This document shows, one piece after another, positions 1-8,446 of a stretch of 64,000 bases of DNA. Both the position numbers and the translations under genes were made by a program. This stretch comes from Gulosibacter sp. 10. Lineage in GTDB: Bacteria > Actinomycetota > Actinomycetes > Actinomycetales > Microbacteriaceae. The notes under the pieces were generated by a model that saw only the letters and a program-made list of their open reading frames with translations, did not search any database and was not told where the DNA came from. The stretch lies in NCBI RefSeq assembly GCF_900163695.1, contig NZ_FUIC01000011.1, forward strand, positions 1 to 64,000, given 5' to 3'. How positions within the stretch are numbered: the stretch's first letter is position 1; each line of letters opens with the position of its first letter.

Positions 1-30
1 TCGGCAGCGTCAGATGTGTATTAGAGACAC
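1..30 (+). other. Sequencing adapter remnant (Nextera/Tn5 mosaic end)
   Basis: The first 30 bases match the end of the Nextera read-1 adapter from its TCGGCAGCGTCAG part through the 19-base Tn5 mosaic end, with two mismatches (TATTAG for TATAAG, and a final C for G). This is library DNA, not genome. The true contig begins near base 31, and nothing upstream of the first gene can be read here. Confidence 0.93.
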
Positions 31-175
31 GCCCCGCCCTGTGTTGGCAACTGACCCATCCTGTCCTGTGTCGGTGCCCGACGAGCCCTGTCCCGCGCCG
101 GCCTCCGACGCATCCTGCCTTGCGGAGGCGCTTGCCGTCCCGCCTCGGTGTCCGCCTCGTGCGAGACTCGCAGGC

Positions 176-1021
176 ATGAGCGCAGCAGACCCGATCGACA
201 TCTCCCTCCCGGACGGAAGGCGCCTCGCGGGCGCGACGACGGGCCCCGAGACCGGCCGCCCGGTGCTGTTCATCGCGGGGGCCGGCACCGGCAGGAGCAT
301 GACGTTCGGGGAGGACCTGCTCGAGGAGCTCGGCGTCCGCCTGCTCACGATGGACCGGCCCGGCATGGCCGGATCGACGGCGGCGGAGGACCGGACCCTC
401 GCATCCACCGCCGAGGACTACCGCGCCTTCGCGACGCGGACCGCCGGCACGGATGCGGTGCCGATCGTCGCGAACTCGCAGGGCGCGGCGTTCGGGCTTG
501 CGGCGGCGGCCGCGGGCTGGCCGACGCGGCTCGTGCTCGTCTCGCCGGCCGACGAGCTCGCGCATCCGCCGATCCGCGCGATGCTGCCCGAGGAGGCGAC
601 CGGTCTGGCCGATCTCGCCGCGACGCAGCCCGAACGGGCCGAGGCGGTGCTCCGCGGCTTCACCGCCGAGGCGATGGAGCGCATGGTCCTCGAGGGCGCG
701 GGCGAGGCCGACCGGGCCCGCTACTCGCAGCCGGAGTTCCTCGAGCGGTACCGGCGGGCGCTCGCGGAGGGATTCGCTAACGATGCCCGAGGATACGCGC
801 GGGACACGCTCCTGGCGATGCGGACCTGGCGGATCGACTTCGAGCGCATCGGGTGCCCAGTCGACATCCTCTTCGGCGCCGAGGACCTCGGGCACTCGCC
901 CGATCACGGGGCGACGCTCGCGGGGCGCATCCCCTCGACTCGTCGTGAGGTGCTCCCGGACGCGGGCGGCGCGCTGCTCTGGACGCACGCCCGCGAGGTG
1001 CTCGACCGGGCTCTGGCCTGA
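176..1021 (+). CDS. Alpha/beta hydrolase
   Basis: A 281-residue protein with an alpha/beta-hydrolase fold; the substrate is unknown. Visible parts are an oxyanion-loop-like GAGTG near residues 35-39, the nucleophile elbow A-N-S-Q-G-A with Ser101 (the usual first Gly of G-x-S-x-G is Ala), a candidate acid Asp237 in FGAED, and a candidate base His271. The ATG at 176 was chosen because homology-like sequence begins just after it; the frame stays open upstream into low-complexity and adapter sequence. No clear ribosome site is visible. It converges on the next gene across a strong hairpin. Family is fairly sure, function is not. Confidence 0.75.
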   Translation: MSAADPIDISLPDGRRLAGATTGPETGRPVLFIAGAGTGRSMTFGEDLLEELGVRLLTMDRPGMAGSTAAEDRTLASTAEDYRAFATRTAGTDAVPIVANSQGAAFGLAAAAAGWPTRLVLVSPADELAHPPIRAMLPEEATGLADLAATQPERAEAVLRGFTAEAMERMVLEGAGEADRARYSQPEFLERYRRALAEGFANDARGYARDTLLAMRTWRIDFERIGCPVDILFGAEDLGHSPDHGATLAGRIPSTRREVLPDAGGALLWTHAREVLDRALA

Positions 1022-1124
1022 ACGGATCACGACCAGTCGCACGAGGAGTTCCAGGCTGGATGCCCGCCTGCGCCTGACGAGATGCTCGCCCTCGCCTGAC
1101 GGGACTCGCGCCCGCGCCTGAACG

Positions 1125-1179
1125 GATGCGTCGCAGTTCGCGGTTATGCGCGGCCCATAACCGCGAACTGCGACGCATC
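1125..1179. terminator. 24-bp perfect inverted repeat between convergent genes
   Basis: Two 24-base arms (1125-1148 and 1156-1179) are perfectly complementary around a 7-base loop. The hairpin lies between two genes ending toward each other, so it could end transcription from both sides. There is no T-tract. The arms are longer than a normal terminator needs, so it may also be a palindromic repeat element. Confidence 0.6.
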
Positions 1180-1208
1180 TGCGCGAAGACGGCCGGGCCG
1201 CCCCGCGG

Positions 1209-1892
1209 CTACTTCGCGAGCGCGGTGAAGAACGCCGGGGCCTCGCCCTTGCCGACGCCGAAGTACTCGTGCTGGAACAGCGGGCTCACCACGAGCTTGG
1301 GGAAGCGCATGCCGCGCGCGAGCAGCTGCGAGAACTGGTCGCTGCCGCCGCCGGCCGCCTTCATCGCGTCCCACTTGCGGTCGAAGGTGCGCTTGGTGGG
1401 GATGTCGTACGCGAGCTCGGCCTTGGGGCGGAACTGCGCGATCTGCTCCTCGCTGAAGGGCACGGTCTTGCGCAGGGTCTTGGCGACCTGGGCGCCGCGG
1501 TTCACGAGCTCGCGGGAGATAGCGGCCTCGACGGTCGGCGCACCGAGGCGCTCGGCGACGGCGTCGCCCACCTCGTGCACGAGCACGTGCGCGGCCTCGT
1601 GCACGACGCCGATCGAGTCGTAGCCGAGGATGAGGTCGATCTGCTCGTTCGAGGCGAACTCGACGACGCGATCGGCGAGCTGCGCCGCGGCGTCGGACGC
1701 CTCGAGGTCGATGCCGTGGCCGAGGTTCTCGGCGCGCGCGGCGCCGAGCGAGTTGGCGACCGCGGCGGGCTCGTCGCCCGTGAACGTCGCCGCGATCACG
1801 CGGTGGCCCTCCTCCGTGAGGCGGGCGATGGTGCTGCCGGTGAGCAGCGGGATGTCGGCGACTGCGGCGTGCAGGGCGAGAACGGTGGCCAC
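1209..1892 (-). CDS. LmbE/PIG-L-like protein with a degenerate metal site
   Basis: A 227-residue protein with the layout of the LmbE/PIG-L deacetylase family: a hydrophobic first strand, a GSTIARLTEEGHRV segment matching the family's GGTIARL-EGHRV region, and a late K-W-D-A-M-K-A helix. The diagnostic zinc motif H-P-D-D after the first strand is replaced by HAAVAD, and the usual H-P-D-H segment reads VVHEAAH. Either it is inactive or it binds metal differently. The start is GTG at 1892, preceded by CTGGAG about 8 bases upstream. It diverges from the acetyltransferase gene. Family assignment is tentative. Confidence 0.5.
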   Translation of the reverse strand: MATVLALHAAVADIPLLTGSTIARLTEEGHRVIAATFTGDEPAAVANSLGAARAENLGHGIDLEASDAAAQLADRVVEFASNEQIDLILGYDSIGVVHEAAHVLVHEVGDAVAERLGAPTVEAAISRELVNRGAQVAKTLRKTVPFSEEQIAQFRPKAELAYDIPTKRTFDRKWDAMKAAGGGSDQFSQLLARGMRFPKLVVSPLFQHEYFGVGKGEAPAFFTALAK

Positions 1893-2076
1893 GATGGTCT
1901 CCAGGGTCGAACGGGTGCTGTCCCGCGAAAGCCTAGCCGGGTTCGCGCGCTCGAGGCGCGCGACGCAGCGGCCCGGGCGCGGAAGCGCGGGTGGGACTTC
2001 GCGCGGGGCGCCGCCGCCCGCCTCCGCGCGACTTCGCGGGGCCGGCTCGGCGGGGGAATTACAGTGGAGGCCGACT

Positions 2077-2577
2077 ATGAACGAACAGCAGCCGACCCGC
2101 GATATCCGCGTCCGCCCCGCGACCCTCGACGACCTCGACTCCCTCGCCCGCATCCACGCGCGGGGCTGGCGCGAGACCTACGGGGGCGTGCTGCCCGAGG
2201 GGCTCGTGGCCGAGATGGCCGACGAGGAGCGGCGGATCGCGGCGTGGCGCGAGGATCGCGCCTCCGCGGACGGGCTCTGGCTCGGGCTGGTCGACGGCGA
2301 GCCCGCGGGGCTCGCGGAATCGCGCCTCAGCGTCGAGGCGGATGCGCCGCGGCCGCTCGAGCTGCGCAAGCTCTACACGCTCCGGTCCGCGCACGGCTCG
2401 GGCCTGGGCGGCATGCTCATCCGCGAGGCGATCGGCGATGCGCCCGCGTGGCTGTGGATGCTCGAGACGAATGCGCGCGCCGAGGCGTTCTACCGCAAGC
2501 ACGGCTTCGCGCCCGAGGAGCCCCGCGTCGAGCGCGACTGGGGCCACGAGCTCGTCGACATCCGCCTGGTCCGGTAG
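2077..2577 (+). CDS. GNAT-family N-acetyltransferase
   Basis: A 166-residue single-domain acetyltransferase that would move an acetyl group from acetyl-CoA to an amine; the acceptor is unknown. The GNAT pattern is clear: an opening strand RVRPATLDDLDSLARIH, strand four with ELRKLYTLRSAHGSGLGGML (the CoA pyrophosphate loop in the G-x-G-x-G/A region), and the closing NARAEAFYRKHGF typical of the family. GTGGAGG lies 6 bases before the ATG and fixes the start. Transcribed away from the LmbE-like gene; the 184-base gap between them must carry both promoters. Confidence 0.88.
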   Translation: MNEQQPTRDIRVRPATLDDLDSLARIHARGWRETYGGVLPEGLVAEMADEERRIAAWREDRASADGLWLGLVDGEPAGLAESRLSVEADAPRPLELRKLYTLRSAHGSGLGGMLIREAIGDAPAWLWMLETNARAEAFYRKHGFAPEEPRVERDWGHELVDIRLVR

Positions 2578-2584
2578 CGGCCGG

Positions 2585-4021
2585 CTACGGCACCTGCGCG
2601 ACTCTGGGCCGGGCCGGCACCGTGAGGAAGATCGCGAGGCCGATCGCGATCGTGAGCAGGATGCCCCACACGCCCGCCTTGGGCACCATGAGCCAGCTGA
2701 TGAAGGCGAAGTAGAGCAGGTTCGAGAGCCAGCCCGCGGCGCGGCCGGTGGTGGCGTAGAGGCCGAACATCTCGCCCTCGCGGCCCGCGGGCACGGCGCG
2801 CGAGAGGTAGGTGCGGGAGGCGGTCTGCGCGGGGCCGACGAAGAGGCACAGCACGAGCGCGATGATCCAGAACGAGAGTTTGGTGTCCGGCGTGACCATC
2901 AGTACGAGCCCTGCGAGGATCATCGAGCACAGCGAGAAGATCACGACCGGCTTGGGCCCGAAGCGGTCGTCGAGACGGCCGGCGAGCAGGGTGCCGAGCC
3001 CCGCGACGAGGTTGGCGGCGACGGCGAAGTACATGACCTCGCTGCCCGAGAACCCGTAGACCTGGGCGGCGAGCACCGCGCCCCACGCGAAGATCGCGTT
3101 GAGCCCGTCGCGGAAGACGGCGCTCGAGAGCAGGAACTGCAGCAGCTTGCGGTCGGTGCGCCACAGCCGCGCGATCGTGCGCCCGAGCTCGATGTACGCG
3201 CGCCACAGCGTGATCTTCGGCACGTCCTCGCGCTGCTTCGCCTCGGGCACGCGGCGCAGCAGCGGGATGAGGAAGCCGATGAACCAGATCGCGGCGACGA
3301 GGATGGTGAGCCGGATGTTGAGGGCCTGGCCCTCCTCCCCGTCGGGCACGCCGAAGATGCCCGCGCCCGGCGCATCCCCGTTGAAGTTCTGGATGAAGAG
3401 GATGAGCACGACGAGCAGCAGCACGATCGAGCCGATGTAGCCGAGGCCCCAGCCCGTGCCGGAGACGCGGCCCACGTTCTTCTCGGTGGCGACCTGCGGC
3501 AGCATGGCGTTGTAGTTCACGCCCGCGAGCTCCGAGAACACGACGCCGATCGCCAGCAGCAGCGCGCCGAAGAAGAGGAGCTCCGCGTCGGGGAACACGA
3601 AGAACATCGCGAGCATCGCGGCGATCGTGACGCCCGAGAACAGCGCGAGGTAGAACTTGCGCCGCCCGGAGCCGTCGGTGGTGCGGCCGAGGGCGGGGGC
3701 GAGCAGCGCGACGATCACGGCGGCCGCGAGGTCGAGGCCGCTCATCACCTGCTGCGAGCCCGCCTGCGCCGCCTGGTAGACGGGGTTGGTCGGGTCGGCC
3801 TGGCCGAGCGCCACGACCTCGGGGTCGAGGAAGAGGTCCGAGGCCAGATAGGTGGCGAACACGAAGGTGACGACGACGGCCTGGAAGGCCGAGTTGCCCA
3901 CGTCGTACATCTGCCACGCGAATGCGCGGCGACGCTGCTCGCGCGGGGCGACGCGCTCGCCGTCCATCGTGGTCAGCAGCTCGTCCTGCTCGCCGGGCTC
4001 CGGCGTCGTTGGGGTGCTCAC
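2585..4021 (-). CDS. UMF1-type MFS transporter (Atg22-like)
   Basis: A 478-residue, roughly 12-helix membrane transporter. The first helix carries FAWQMYDVGNSAF, the signature of the UMF1/Atg22-like branch of the major facilitator superfamily, and LGRTTDGSGRRK sits at the MFS motif-A loop between helices 2 and 3. Substrates of bacterial UMF1 proteins are mostly unknown. The start is GTG at 4021. A TAGACT -10 hexamer lies 7 bases upstream (4029-4034, minus strand), so the mRNA is probably leaderless. The open frame further upstream runs into the 77-bp repeat and is unlikely to be coding. Confidence 0.85.
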   Translation of the reverse strand: MSTPTTPEPGEQDELLTTMDGERVAPREQRRRAFAWQMYDVGNSAFQAVVVTFVFATYLASDLFLDPEVVALGQADPTNPVYQAAQAGSQQVMSGLDLAAAVIVALLAPALGRTTDGSGRRKFYLALFSGVTIAAMLAMFFVFPDAELLFFGALLLAIGVVFSELAGVNYNAMLPQVATEKNVGRVSGTGWGLGYIGSIVLLLVVLILFIQNFNGDAPGAGIFGVPDGEEGQALNIRLTILVAAIWFIGFLIPLLRRVPEAKQREDVPKITLWRAYIELGRTIARLWRTDRKLLQFLLSSAVFRDGLNAIFAWGAVLAAQVYGFSGSEVMYFAVAANLVAGLGTLLAGRLDDRFGPKPVVIFSLCSMILAGLVLMVTPDTKLSFWIIALVLCLFVGPAQTASRTYLSRAVPAGREGEMFGLYATTGRAAGWLSNLLYFAFISWLMVPKAGVWGILLTIAIGLAIFLTVPARPRVAQVP

Positions 4022-4063
4022 AGGGCGGAGTCTATGCGGTCGGGGTGACGGGGCGCCGCCGCG

Positions 4064-4140
4064 GCTGCCGTTCCGGATGCGCATGGGTCGCAGAACCCGT
4101 ATATGACGATGCGCGCGCTATTCGCATCCGGAACGGCAGC
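4064..4140. repeat. 77-bp hairpin repeat, copy A
   Basis: The ends are perfect inverted repeats: GCTGCCGTTCCGGATGCG at 4064-4081 and its complement at 4123-4140, extendable to 20 bp per arm. Copies of exactly the same length lie at 28497-28573 and 29586-29662. The inner 41 bases are only partly conserved but keep a GTATAT/CTATAT block near the middle. All three copies are intergenic. The form resembles a non-autonomous mobile or REP-type element; no target duplication is obvious. Confidence 0.85.
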
Positions 4141-4185
4141 CGATGCGCGTACGGGGCTGTACCGCCGCCGACATGAACGGCTAAT

Positions 4186-4204
4186 TTAGGTTAGGCAACC
4201 CTAA
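4186..4204. promoter_or_regulatory. Iron box (IdeR/DtxR-type operator)
   Basis: TTAGGTTAGGCAACCCTAA matches the actinobacterial IdeR/DtxR/DmdR consensus TTAGGTTAGGCTAACCTAA at 17 of 19 positions. It sits 30 bases before the start of the flavin monooxygenase, where a repressor bound with ferrous iron would block transcription. The setting is AT-rich against the background. The regulator gene is not in this window. Confidence 0.85.
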
Positions 4205-4234
4205 ATAAACCGGCCGAGACCGCATCGGAGAGTC

Positions 4235-5551
4235 ATGTTCCAGGACCGTCAGATCCACCTGTCCCTGTTCGCCCTGCCCCACGGCCAGCTCGCCTCGGCC
4301 TGGCGGCTGCCGGAGATCCCCGAGGGCAGCACGAACGATCTCGGCCAGTACGCCGAGGCCGCGCGGATAATCGAGGACGCGAAGTTCGACGCGTTCTTCA
4401 TCGCCGACAAGCTCGCCGCCGGCGCCGACGGGAGCTGGCGATACGGGCCGCCGGTGGACGCGTTCGAGCCGTTCTCGCTGGGCGGCGCTCTCGCCGCGCT
4501 CACCGAGCGGCTCGGCATCATCGCGACGGCCTCGACCACTTTCCAGCACCCCTACCTCGTCTCGCGGCACGTGCTGGCGCTGGATCATCTCTCGCGGGGG
4601 CGCGCGGGATGGAACATCGTCACGAGCTACTCGCCCGACACGGTGGCGAACTTCGGCGGGGGCGAGCACCTGCCGCACGACGAGCGCTACGAGATCGCGG
4701 AGGAGGCGATCGAGGTCGTGCGCGGCCTTTGGCGCAGCTGGGATGAGGATGCGGTCGCGTGGGATCGCGAGGGCGGCGCCTACACTCGCGAGGGCGCGGT
4801 CCGCCCGATCGACCACCGTGGCCGCTACTTCACGGTCGAGGGGCCGGGGGAGTTCCGCCGCTCCGCGCAAGGGGAGCCGGTGCGCGTGCAGGCGGGCTCC
4901 TCGCCGCGCGGCGTGGCGTTCGCCGCCGCCCACGCGGAGGTCGTCTTCACGGCGCAGACCACGCTGCAGGCGGGGCGGGCCTTCGCCGAGCAGCTGCGCG
5001 GCGAGGTCGAGCGCGCGGGTCGGCGCCAGGACGAGGTGCTCATCACGCCCGGGTTCTCGTACGTCATCGGCTCGACGGACGAGGAGGCGCGGCGGACGCA
5101 CGAGGCCCTGCTCGACACCGTGCAGCCGGAGCACATCCTCGGCAGCATCCGCGACGTCGTGCAGGTCGACCTCCGCGAGTACCCGCTCGACGGCCCGGTG
5201 CCGCCGCTGCCGGATCCCGAGACGGCGCAGGGGCACCGGTCCCGGCTGGCCGTCTACAGGCGGATCGCCGAGACCGAGGGGCTCAGCCTCCGCGAGTTCG
5301 CCCGGCGGGTGGCGGGGCAGCGCGGACACCATCAGATCGTCGGCTCGCCGGAGCGGATCGCGGACGAGATGCAGCGCTGGTTCGAGTCGGCGGCGGCCGA
5401 CGGCTTCAATCTGATGCCCTACACGATCCCGGGCCAGCTCCGCGAGTTCGCGGAGCATGTCGTGCCGATCCTGCAGGATCGCGGCCTGTTCCGGCGGGAG
5501 TACGAGGGGTCGACGCTCCGCGAGCACTTCGGGCTGCCGTACCGGGGCTGA
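4235..5551 (+). CDS. FMN-dependent monooxygenase, NtaA/SnaA/DszA family
   Basis: A 438-residue luciferase-like (TIM-barrel) monooxygenase of the NtaA/SnaA/DszA branch, which uses FMNH2 from a separate reductase to oxidise substrates such as nitrilotriacetate, pristinamycin intermediates or sulfones. Family features are the opening QIHLSLFALPHG, the W-R-L-P segment, FDAFFIADKL, STTFQHPYLVSRHVLALDHLS (split here), GRAGWNIVTS, the Y-F-x-V-x-G-P stretch and QAGSSPRG. GGAG lies just before the ATG. An iron box directly upstream implies expression under iron starvation, so an iron chelator or siderophore is a plausible substrate (inference). No reductase gene is adjacent. Confidence 0.85.
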   Translation: MFQDRQIHLSLFALPHGQLASAWRLPEIPEGSTNDLGQYAEAARIIEDAKFDAFFIADKLAAGADGSWRYGPPVDAFEPFSLGGALAALTERLGIIATASTTFQHPYLVSRHVLALDHLSRGRAGWNIVTSYSPDTVANFGGGEHLPHDERYEIAEEAIEVVRGLWRSWDEDAVAWDREGGAYTREGAVRPIDHRGRYFTVEGPGEFRRSAQGEPVRVQAGSSPRGVAFAAAHAEVVFTAQTTLQAGRAFAEQLRGEVERAGRRQDEVLITPGFSYVIGSTDEEARRTHEALLDTVQPEHILGSIRDVVQVDLREYPLDGPVPPLPDPETAQGHRSRLAVYRRIAETEGLSLREFARRVAGQRGHHQIVGSPERIADEMQRWFESAAADGFNLMPYTIPGQLREFAEHVVPILQDRGLFRREYEGSTLREHFGLPYRG

Positions 5552-5614
5552 GCGGGCGGGCGGGGTGAGGCGGTGGACAGGGTCGTGCTCGTGTTCCCGC
5601 AGCGCGACCGGAAA

Positions 5615-5635
5615 CTTGAGTCGCCCTCACTCAAC
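5615..5635. promoter_or_regulatory. HAIR operator 1 (HspR binding site)
   Basis: CTTGAGT, seven bases, then ACTCAAC: the HspR-associated inverted repeat CTTGAGT-N7-ACTCAAG with one mismatch. It lies upstream of the dnaK -35 element. The regulator HspR is encoded as the last gene of the operon. Confidence 0.92.
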
Positions 5636-5651
5636 TCTCAGGTTCCCAAAC

Positions 5652-5679
5652 TTGACACGACTCGGCTCAAGAGTAACCT
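5652..5679 (+). promoter_or_regulatory. dnaK promoter
   Basis: A consensus -35 TTGACA (5652-5657), a 16-base spacer and a -10-like TAACCT (5674-5679) give a vegetative-type promoter about 90 bases upstream of dnaK. The second HAIR operator begins inside the -10, so bound HspR would block polymerase. Confidence 0.75.
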
Positions 5680-5698
5680 TGAGTCAGGTCAACTCAGG
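5678..5698. promoter_or_regulatory. HAIR operator 2 (HspR binding site)
   Basis: CTTGAGT, seven bases, then ACTCAGG: a HAIR element with one mismatch in the right arm. It overlaps the end of the -10 hexamer. Together with operator 1 it brackets the promoter, the standard arrangement for HspR repression of dnaK. Confidence 0.9.
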
Positions 5699-5767
5699 GT
5701 TGGCGGTTTTGAAAGCCGGCTCGGGTGAGCACCGCAGACCAAGCCTCAACGTAGTGAAGGAGAACAC

Positions 5768-7624
5768 ATGTCTCGTGCCGTTGGTATCGACCTCGGAACC
5801 ACGAACTCCGTCGTATCTGTCCTCGAGGGTGGCGAGCCGAAGGTCATCGCCAACGCCGAGGGCATGCGCACGACCCCCTCGGTCGTCGCGTTCGCCAAGG
5901 ACGGCGAGGTGCTCGTCGGCGAGACCGCCAAGCGCCAGGCCGTCACGAACGTCGACCGCACCATCTCGTCGGTGAAGCGCCACATCGGCACCGACTGGAC
6001 GCAGACGATCGACGACAAGAAGTACACGCCGCAGGAGATCTCGGCCCGCATCCTGGGCAAGCTCAAGCGCGACGCCGAGACCTACCTCGGCGAGACCGTC
6101 TCGAGCGCCGTCATCACCGTGCCCGCCTACTTCAACGACGCCGAGCGCCAGGCCACCAAGGAGGCCGGCGAGATCGCGGGCCTCGAGGTGCTCCGCATCA
6201 TCAACGAGCCCACCGCCGCGGCCCTCGCGTACGGCCTCGACAAGGGCAAGGAGGACGAGCTCATCCTCGTCTTCGACCTCGGCGGCGGCACGTTCGACGT
6301 CTCGCTGCTCGAAGTCGGCAAGGACGAGGACTTCTCGACCATCCAGGTGCGCGCCACCGCCGGCGACAACCGCCTCGGCGGCGACGACTGGGACGCCCGC
6401 ATCGTGGAGTTCCTCATCAAGGAGTTCAAGAGCCAGACCGGCGTCGACGTCTCGAACGACAAGATCGCGCTCAAGCGCCTCACCGACGCCGCCGAGCAGG
6501 CGAAGAAGGAGCTCTCGAACTCGACGAGCACCTCCATCCAGCTCCCCTACCTCTCGCTCACCGAGAACGGCCCCGCCAACCTCGACACGAGCCTGAGCCG
6601 CGCGAAGTTCGAGGAGCTCACCAAGGACCTCCTCGACCGCACCAAGAAGCCCTTCAACGACGTGATCACCGAGGCCGGCGTCAAGGTCGCCGACATCGAC
6701 CACGTCGTGCTCGTCGGCGGCTCGACCCGCATGCCCGCGGTCACCGAGCTCGTCAAGCAGCTCACCGGCGGCAAGGACCCGAACAAGGGCGTGAACCCGG
6801 ACGAGGTCGTCGCCGTGGGTGCGGCCCTGCAGGCCGGCGTCCTCAAGGGCGAGCGCAAGGACGTGCTGCTCATCGACGTCACCCCCCTGAGCCTCGGCAT
6901 CGAGACCAAGGGCGGCATCATGACCAAGCTCATCGAGCGCAACACCGCGATCCCGACCAAGCGCTCCGAGACCTTCACCACGGCCGAGGACAACCAGCCG
7001 TCGGTGCAGATCCAGGTGTTCCAGGGCGAGCGCGAGTTCACCCGCGACAACAAGCCGCTCGGCACCTTCGAGCTGACCGGCATCGCCCCGGCGCCCCGCG
7101 GCATCCCGCAGGTCGAGGTCACCTTCGACATCGACGCGAACGGCATCGTCCACGTGTCGGCCAAGGACAAGGCGACCAACAAGGAGCAGTCCATGACCAT
7201 CTCGGGCGGCTCGAGCCTCCCGCAGGAGGACATCGACCGCATGGTCAAGGAGGCCGCCGAGCACGAGGCCGAGGACAAGAAGCGCCGCGAGGCCGCCGAG
7301 CAGCGCAACCTCGCCGAGTCCACCGCGTACCAGGTCGAGAAGGTCATCCAGGAGAACGACGAGAAGCTCCCGGCCGACGTGAAGAACGAGGTGCAGGCGG
7401 ACGTCGACGCGCTGAAGACCGCGCTCGCGGGCGATGACGACGACGCGGTGAAGACCGCGTTCGAGAAGCTCAACGAGTCGCAGCAGAAGCTCGGCCAGGC
7501 GATCTACCAGCAGGAGGCCGCCGCGGGCGAGGCTCCGCAAGCCCCCACCGAGGGCGAGAGCGGCGAGGACGACATCGTCGACGCCGAGGTCGTCGACGAC
7601 GAAGACGAAGAGAAGAAGAACTAG
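5768..7624 (+). CDS. dnaK: Molecular chaperone DnaK (Hsp70)
   Basis: A 618-residue Hsp70 that binds and releases unfolded protein segments through an ATP cycle. The ATPase domain carries [25 protein letters not shown], the phosphate loop [12 protein letters not shown] and [10 protein letters not shown]. The substrate-binding domain follows, with [14 protein letters not shown] at the junction, and the tail ends acidic ([14 protein letters not shown]). AAGGAG stands 6 bases before the ATG. It is the first gene of the HspR-controlled heat-shock operon; only 3 bases separate it from grpE. Confidence 0.98.
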   Translation: MSRAVGIDLGTTNSVVSVLEGGEPKVIANAEGMRTTPSVVAFAKDGEVLVGETAKRQAVTNVDRTISSVKRHIGTDWTQTIDDKKYTPQEISARILGKLKRDAETYLGETVSSAVITVPAYFNDAERQATKEAGEIAGLEVLRIINEPTAAALAYGLDKGKEDELILVFDLGGGTFDVSLLEVGKDEDFSTIQVRATAGDNRLGGDDWDARIVEFLIKEFKSQTGVDVSNDKIALKRLTDAAEQAKKELSNSTSTSIQLPYLSLTENGPANLDTSLSRAKFEELTKDLLDRTKKPFNDVITEAGVKVADIDHVVLVGGSTRMPAVTELVKQLTGGKDPNKGVNPDEVVAVGAALQAGVLKGERKDVLLIDVTPLSLGIETKGGIMTKLIERNTAIPTKRSETFTTAEDNQPSVQIQVFQGEREFTRDNKPLGTFELTGIAPAPRGIPQVEVTFDIDANGIVHVSAKDKATNKEQSMTISGGSSLPQEDIDRMVKEAAEHEAEDKKRREAAEQRNLAESTAYQVEKVIQENDEKLPADVKNEVQADVDALKTALAGDDDDAVKTAFEKLNESQQKLGQAIYQQEAAAGEAPQAPTEGESGEDDIVDAEVVDDEDEEKKN

Positions 7625-7627
7625 CCG

Positions 7628-8362
7628 ATGAGTGAGCAGAACCCGAACGAGCACGAAGAGCCGATCATCCGCGACAAGCGGCGGATCGACCCGGAGACCG
7701 GGAAGGTTCGCGAGCCGGAGGCGCAGGATGCGGCCGAGCCCGCGGACGCGGCCGAGGAGGCTCCGGAGACGGAGGCCTCCGAGGCCGCGGACGGGGCCGC
7801 CCCCGACGCGGACGAGGACGAGCTCGCCGAGACCATCTCGGAGGAGGACCTCCAGGCGCTGCTGAACGAGGCGATGAGCGCATCCGCCGCGTCCGACTCC
7901 CCGGCGGCCGAGGGCGAGGAGCCCGCGGCCGCCGGGGAGGCGCGGGGTACCGGCGAGCACCTCGAGGACCTGCGGCGCGTGCAGGCGGAGTACGCCAACT
8001 ACCGTCGCCGCACCGACCGCGAGAAGGCGGAGCTGACCGACGTGGCCGCCGCGAACATCGTGAAGCAGTTCCTCCCGGTGCTCGACGACCTCGGCCGCGC
8101 GGAGGCCGCGGGCGACCTGCCCGAGGGCAGCGCGCTCCAGGTCATCGTCGCGAAGTTCTACGCGACCATCGAGAAGCTCGGCGTGGAGACCTACGGCGAG
8201 AAGGGCGAGCCCTTCGACCCGAGCATCCACGAGGCGGTCGCGCAGCTGCCGAACCCCGAGGTGGCCGAGCGCACGATCGCGGACGTGATCGAGGTCGGCT
8301 ACCGCATCGGCGAGCGCGAGATCCGTCCCGCCAAGGTCGCGGTGTTCACCCCGGCCGAATAG
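7628..8362 (+). CDS. grpE: Nucleotide exchange factor GrpE
   Basis: A 244-residue GrpE that releases ADP from DnaK. The first ~110 residues are acidic, Ala/Glu/Asp-rich and probably disordered, longer than in E. coli GrpE. Then comes the coiled-coil helix (LEDLRRVQAEYANYRRRTDR) and the beta-domain with GVETYGEKGEPFDPSIHEAV and the closing R-P-A-K-V. Placed between dnaK and dnaJ and probably co-transcribed from the HAIR-regulated promoter. Confidence 0.96.
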   Translation: MSEQNPNEHEEPIIRDKRRIDPETGKVREPEAQDAAEPADAAEEAPETEASEAADGAAPDADEDELAETISEEDLQALLNEAMSASAASDSPAAEGEEPAAAGEARGTGEHLEDLRRVQAEYANYRRRTDREKAELTDVAAANIVKQFLPVLDDLGRAEAAGDLPEGSALQVIVAKFYATIEKLGVETYGEKGEPFDPSIHEAVAQLPNPEVAERTIADVIEVGYRIGEREIRPAKVAVFTPAE

Positions 8363-8369
8363 CGGCGAA

Positions 8370-8405
8370 GCGGGTGGGGTCTCGCTCCGCCGGGACCCCA
8401 CCCGC
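8370..8405 (+). terminator. Intra-operon hairpin between grpE and dnaJ
   Basis: Two 12-base perfect arms (8370-8381 and 8394-8405) form a GC-rich stem just after the grpE stop. No T-run follows. It could slow or partly end transcription, or mark an RNA-processing point, lowering dnaJ and hspR output relative to dnaK-grpE. Confidence 0.55.
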
Positions 8406-8446
8406 CCGGTCATCGCTGGGCATGACTGAGAACTAAGGAGCAGTGC

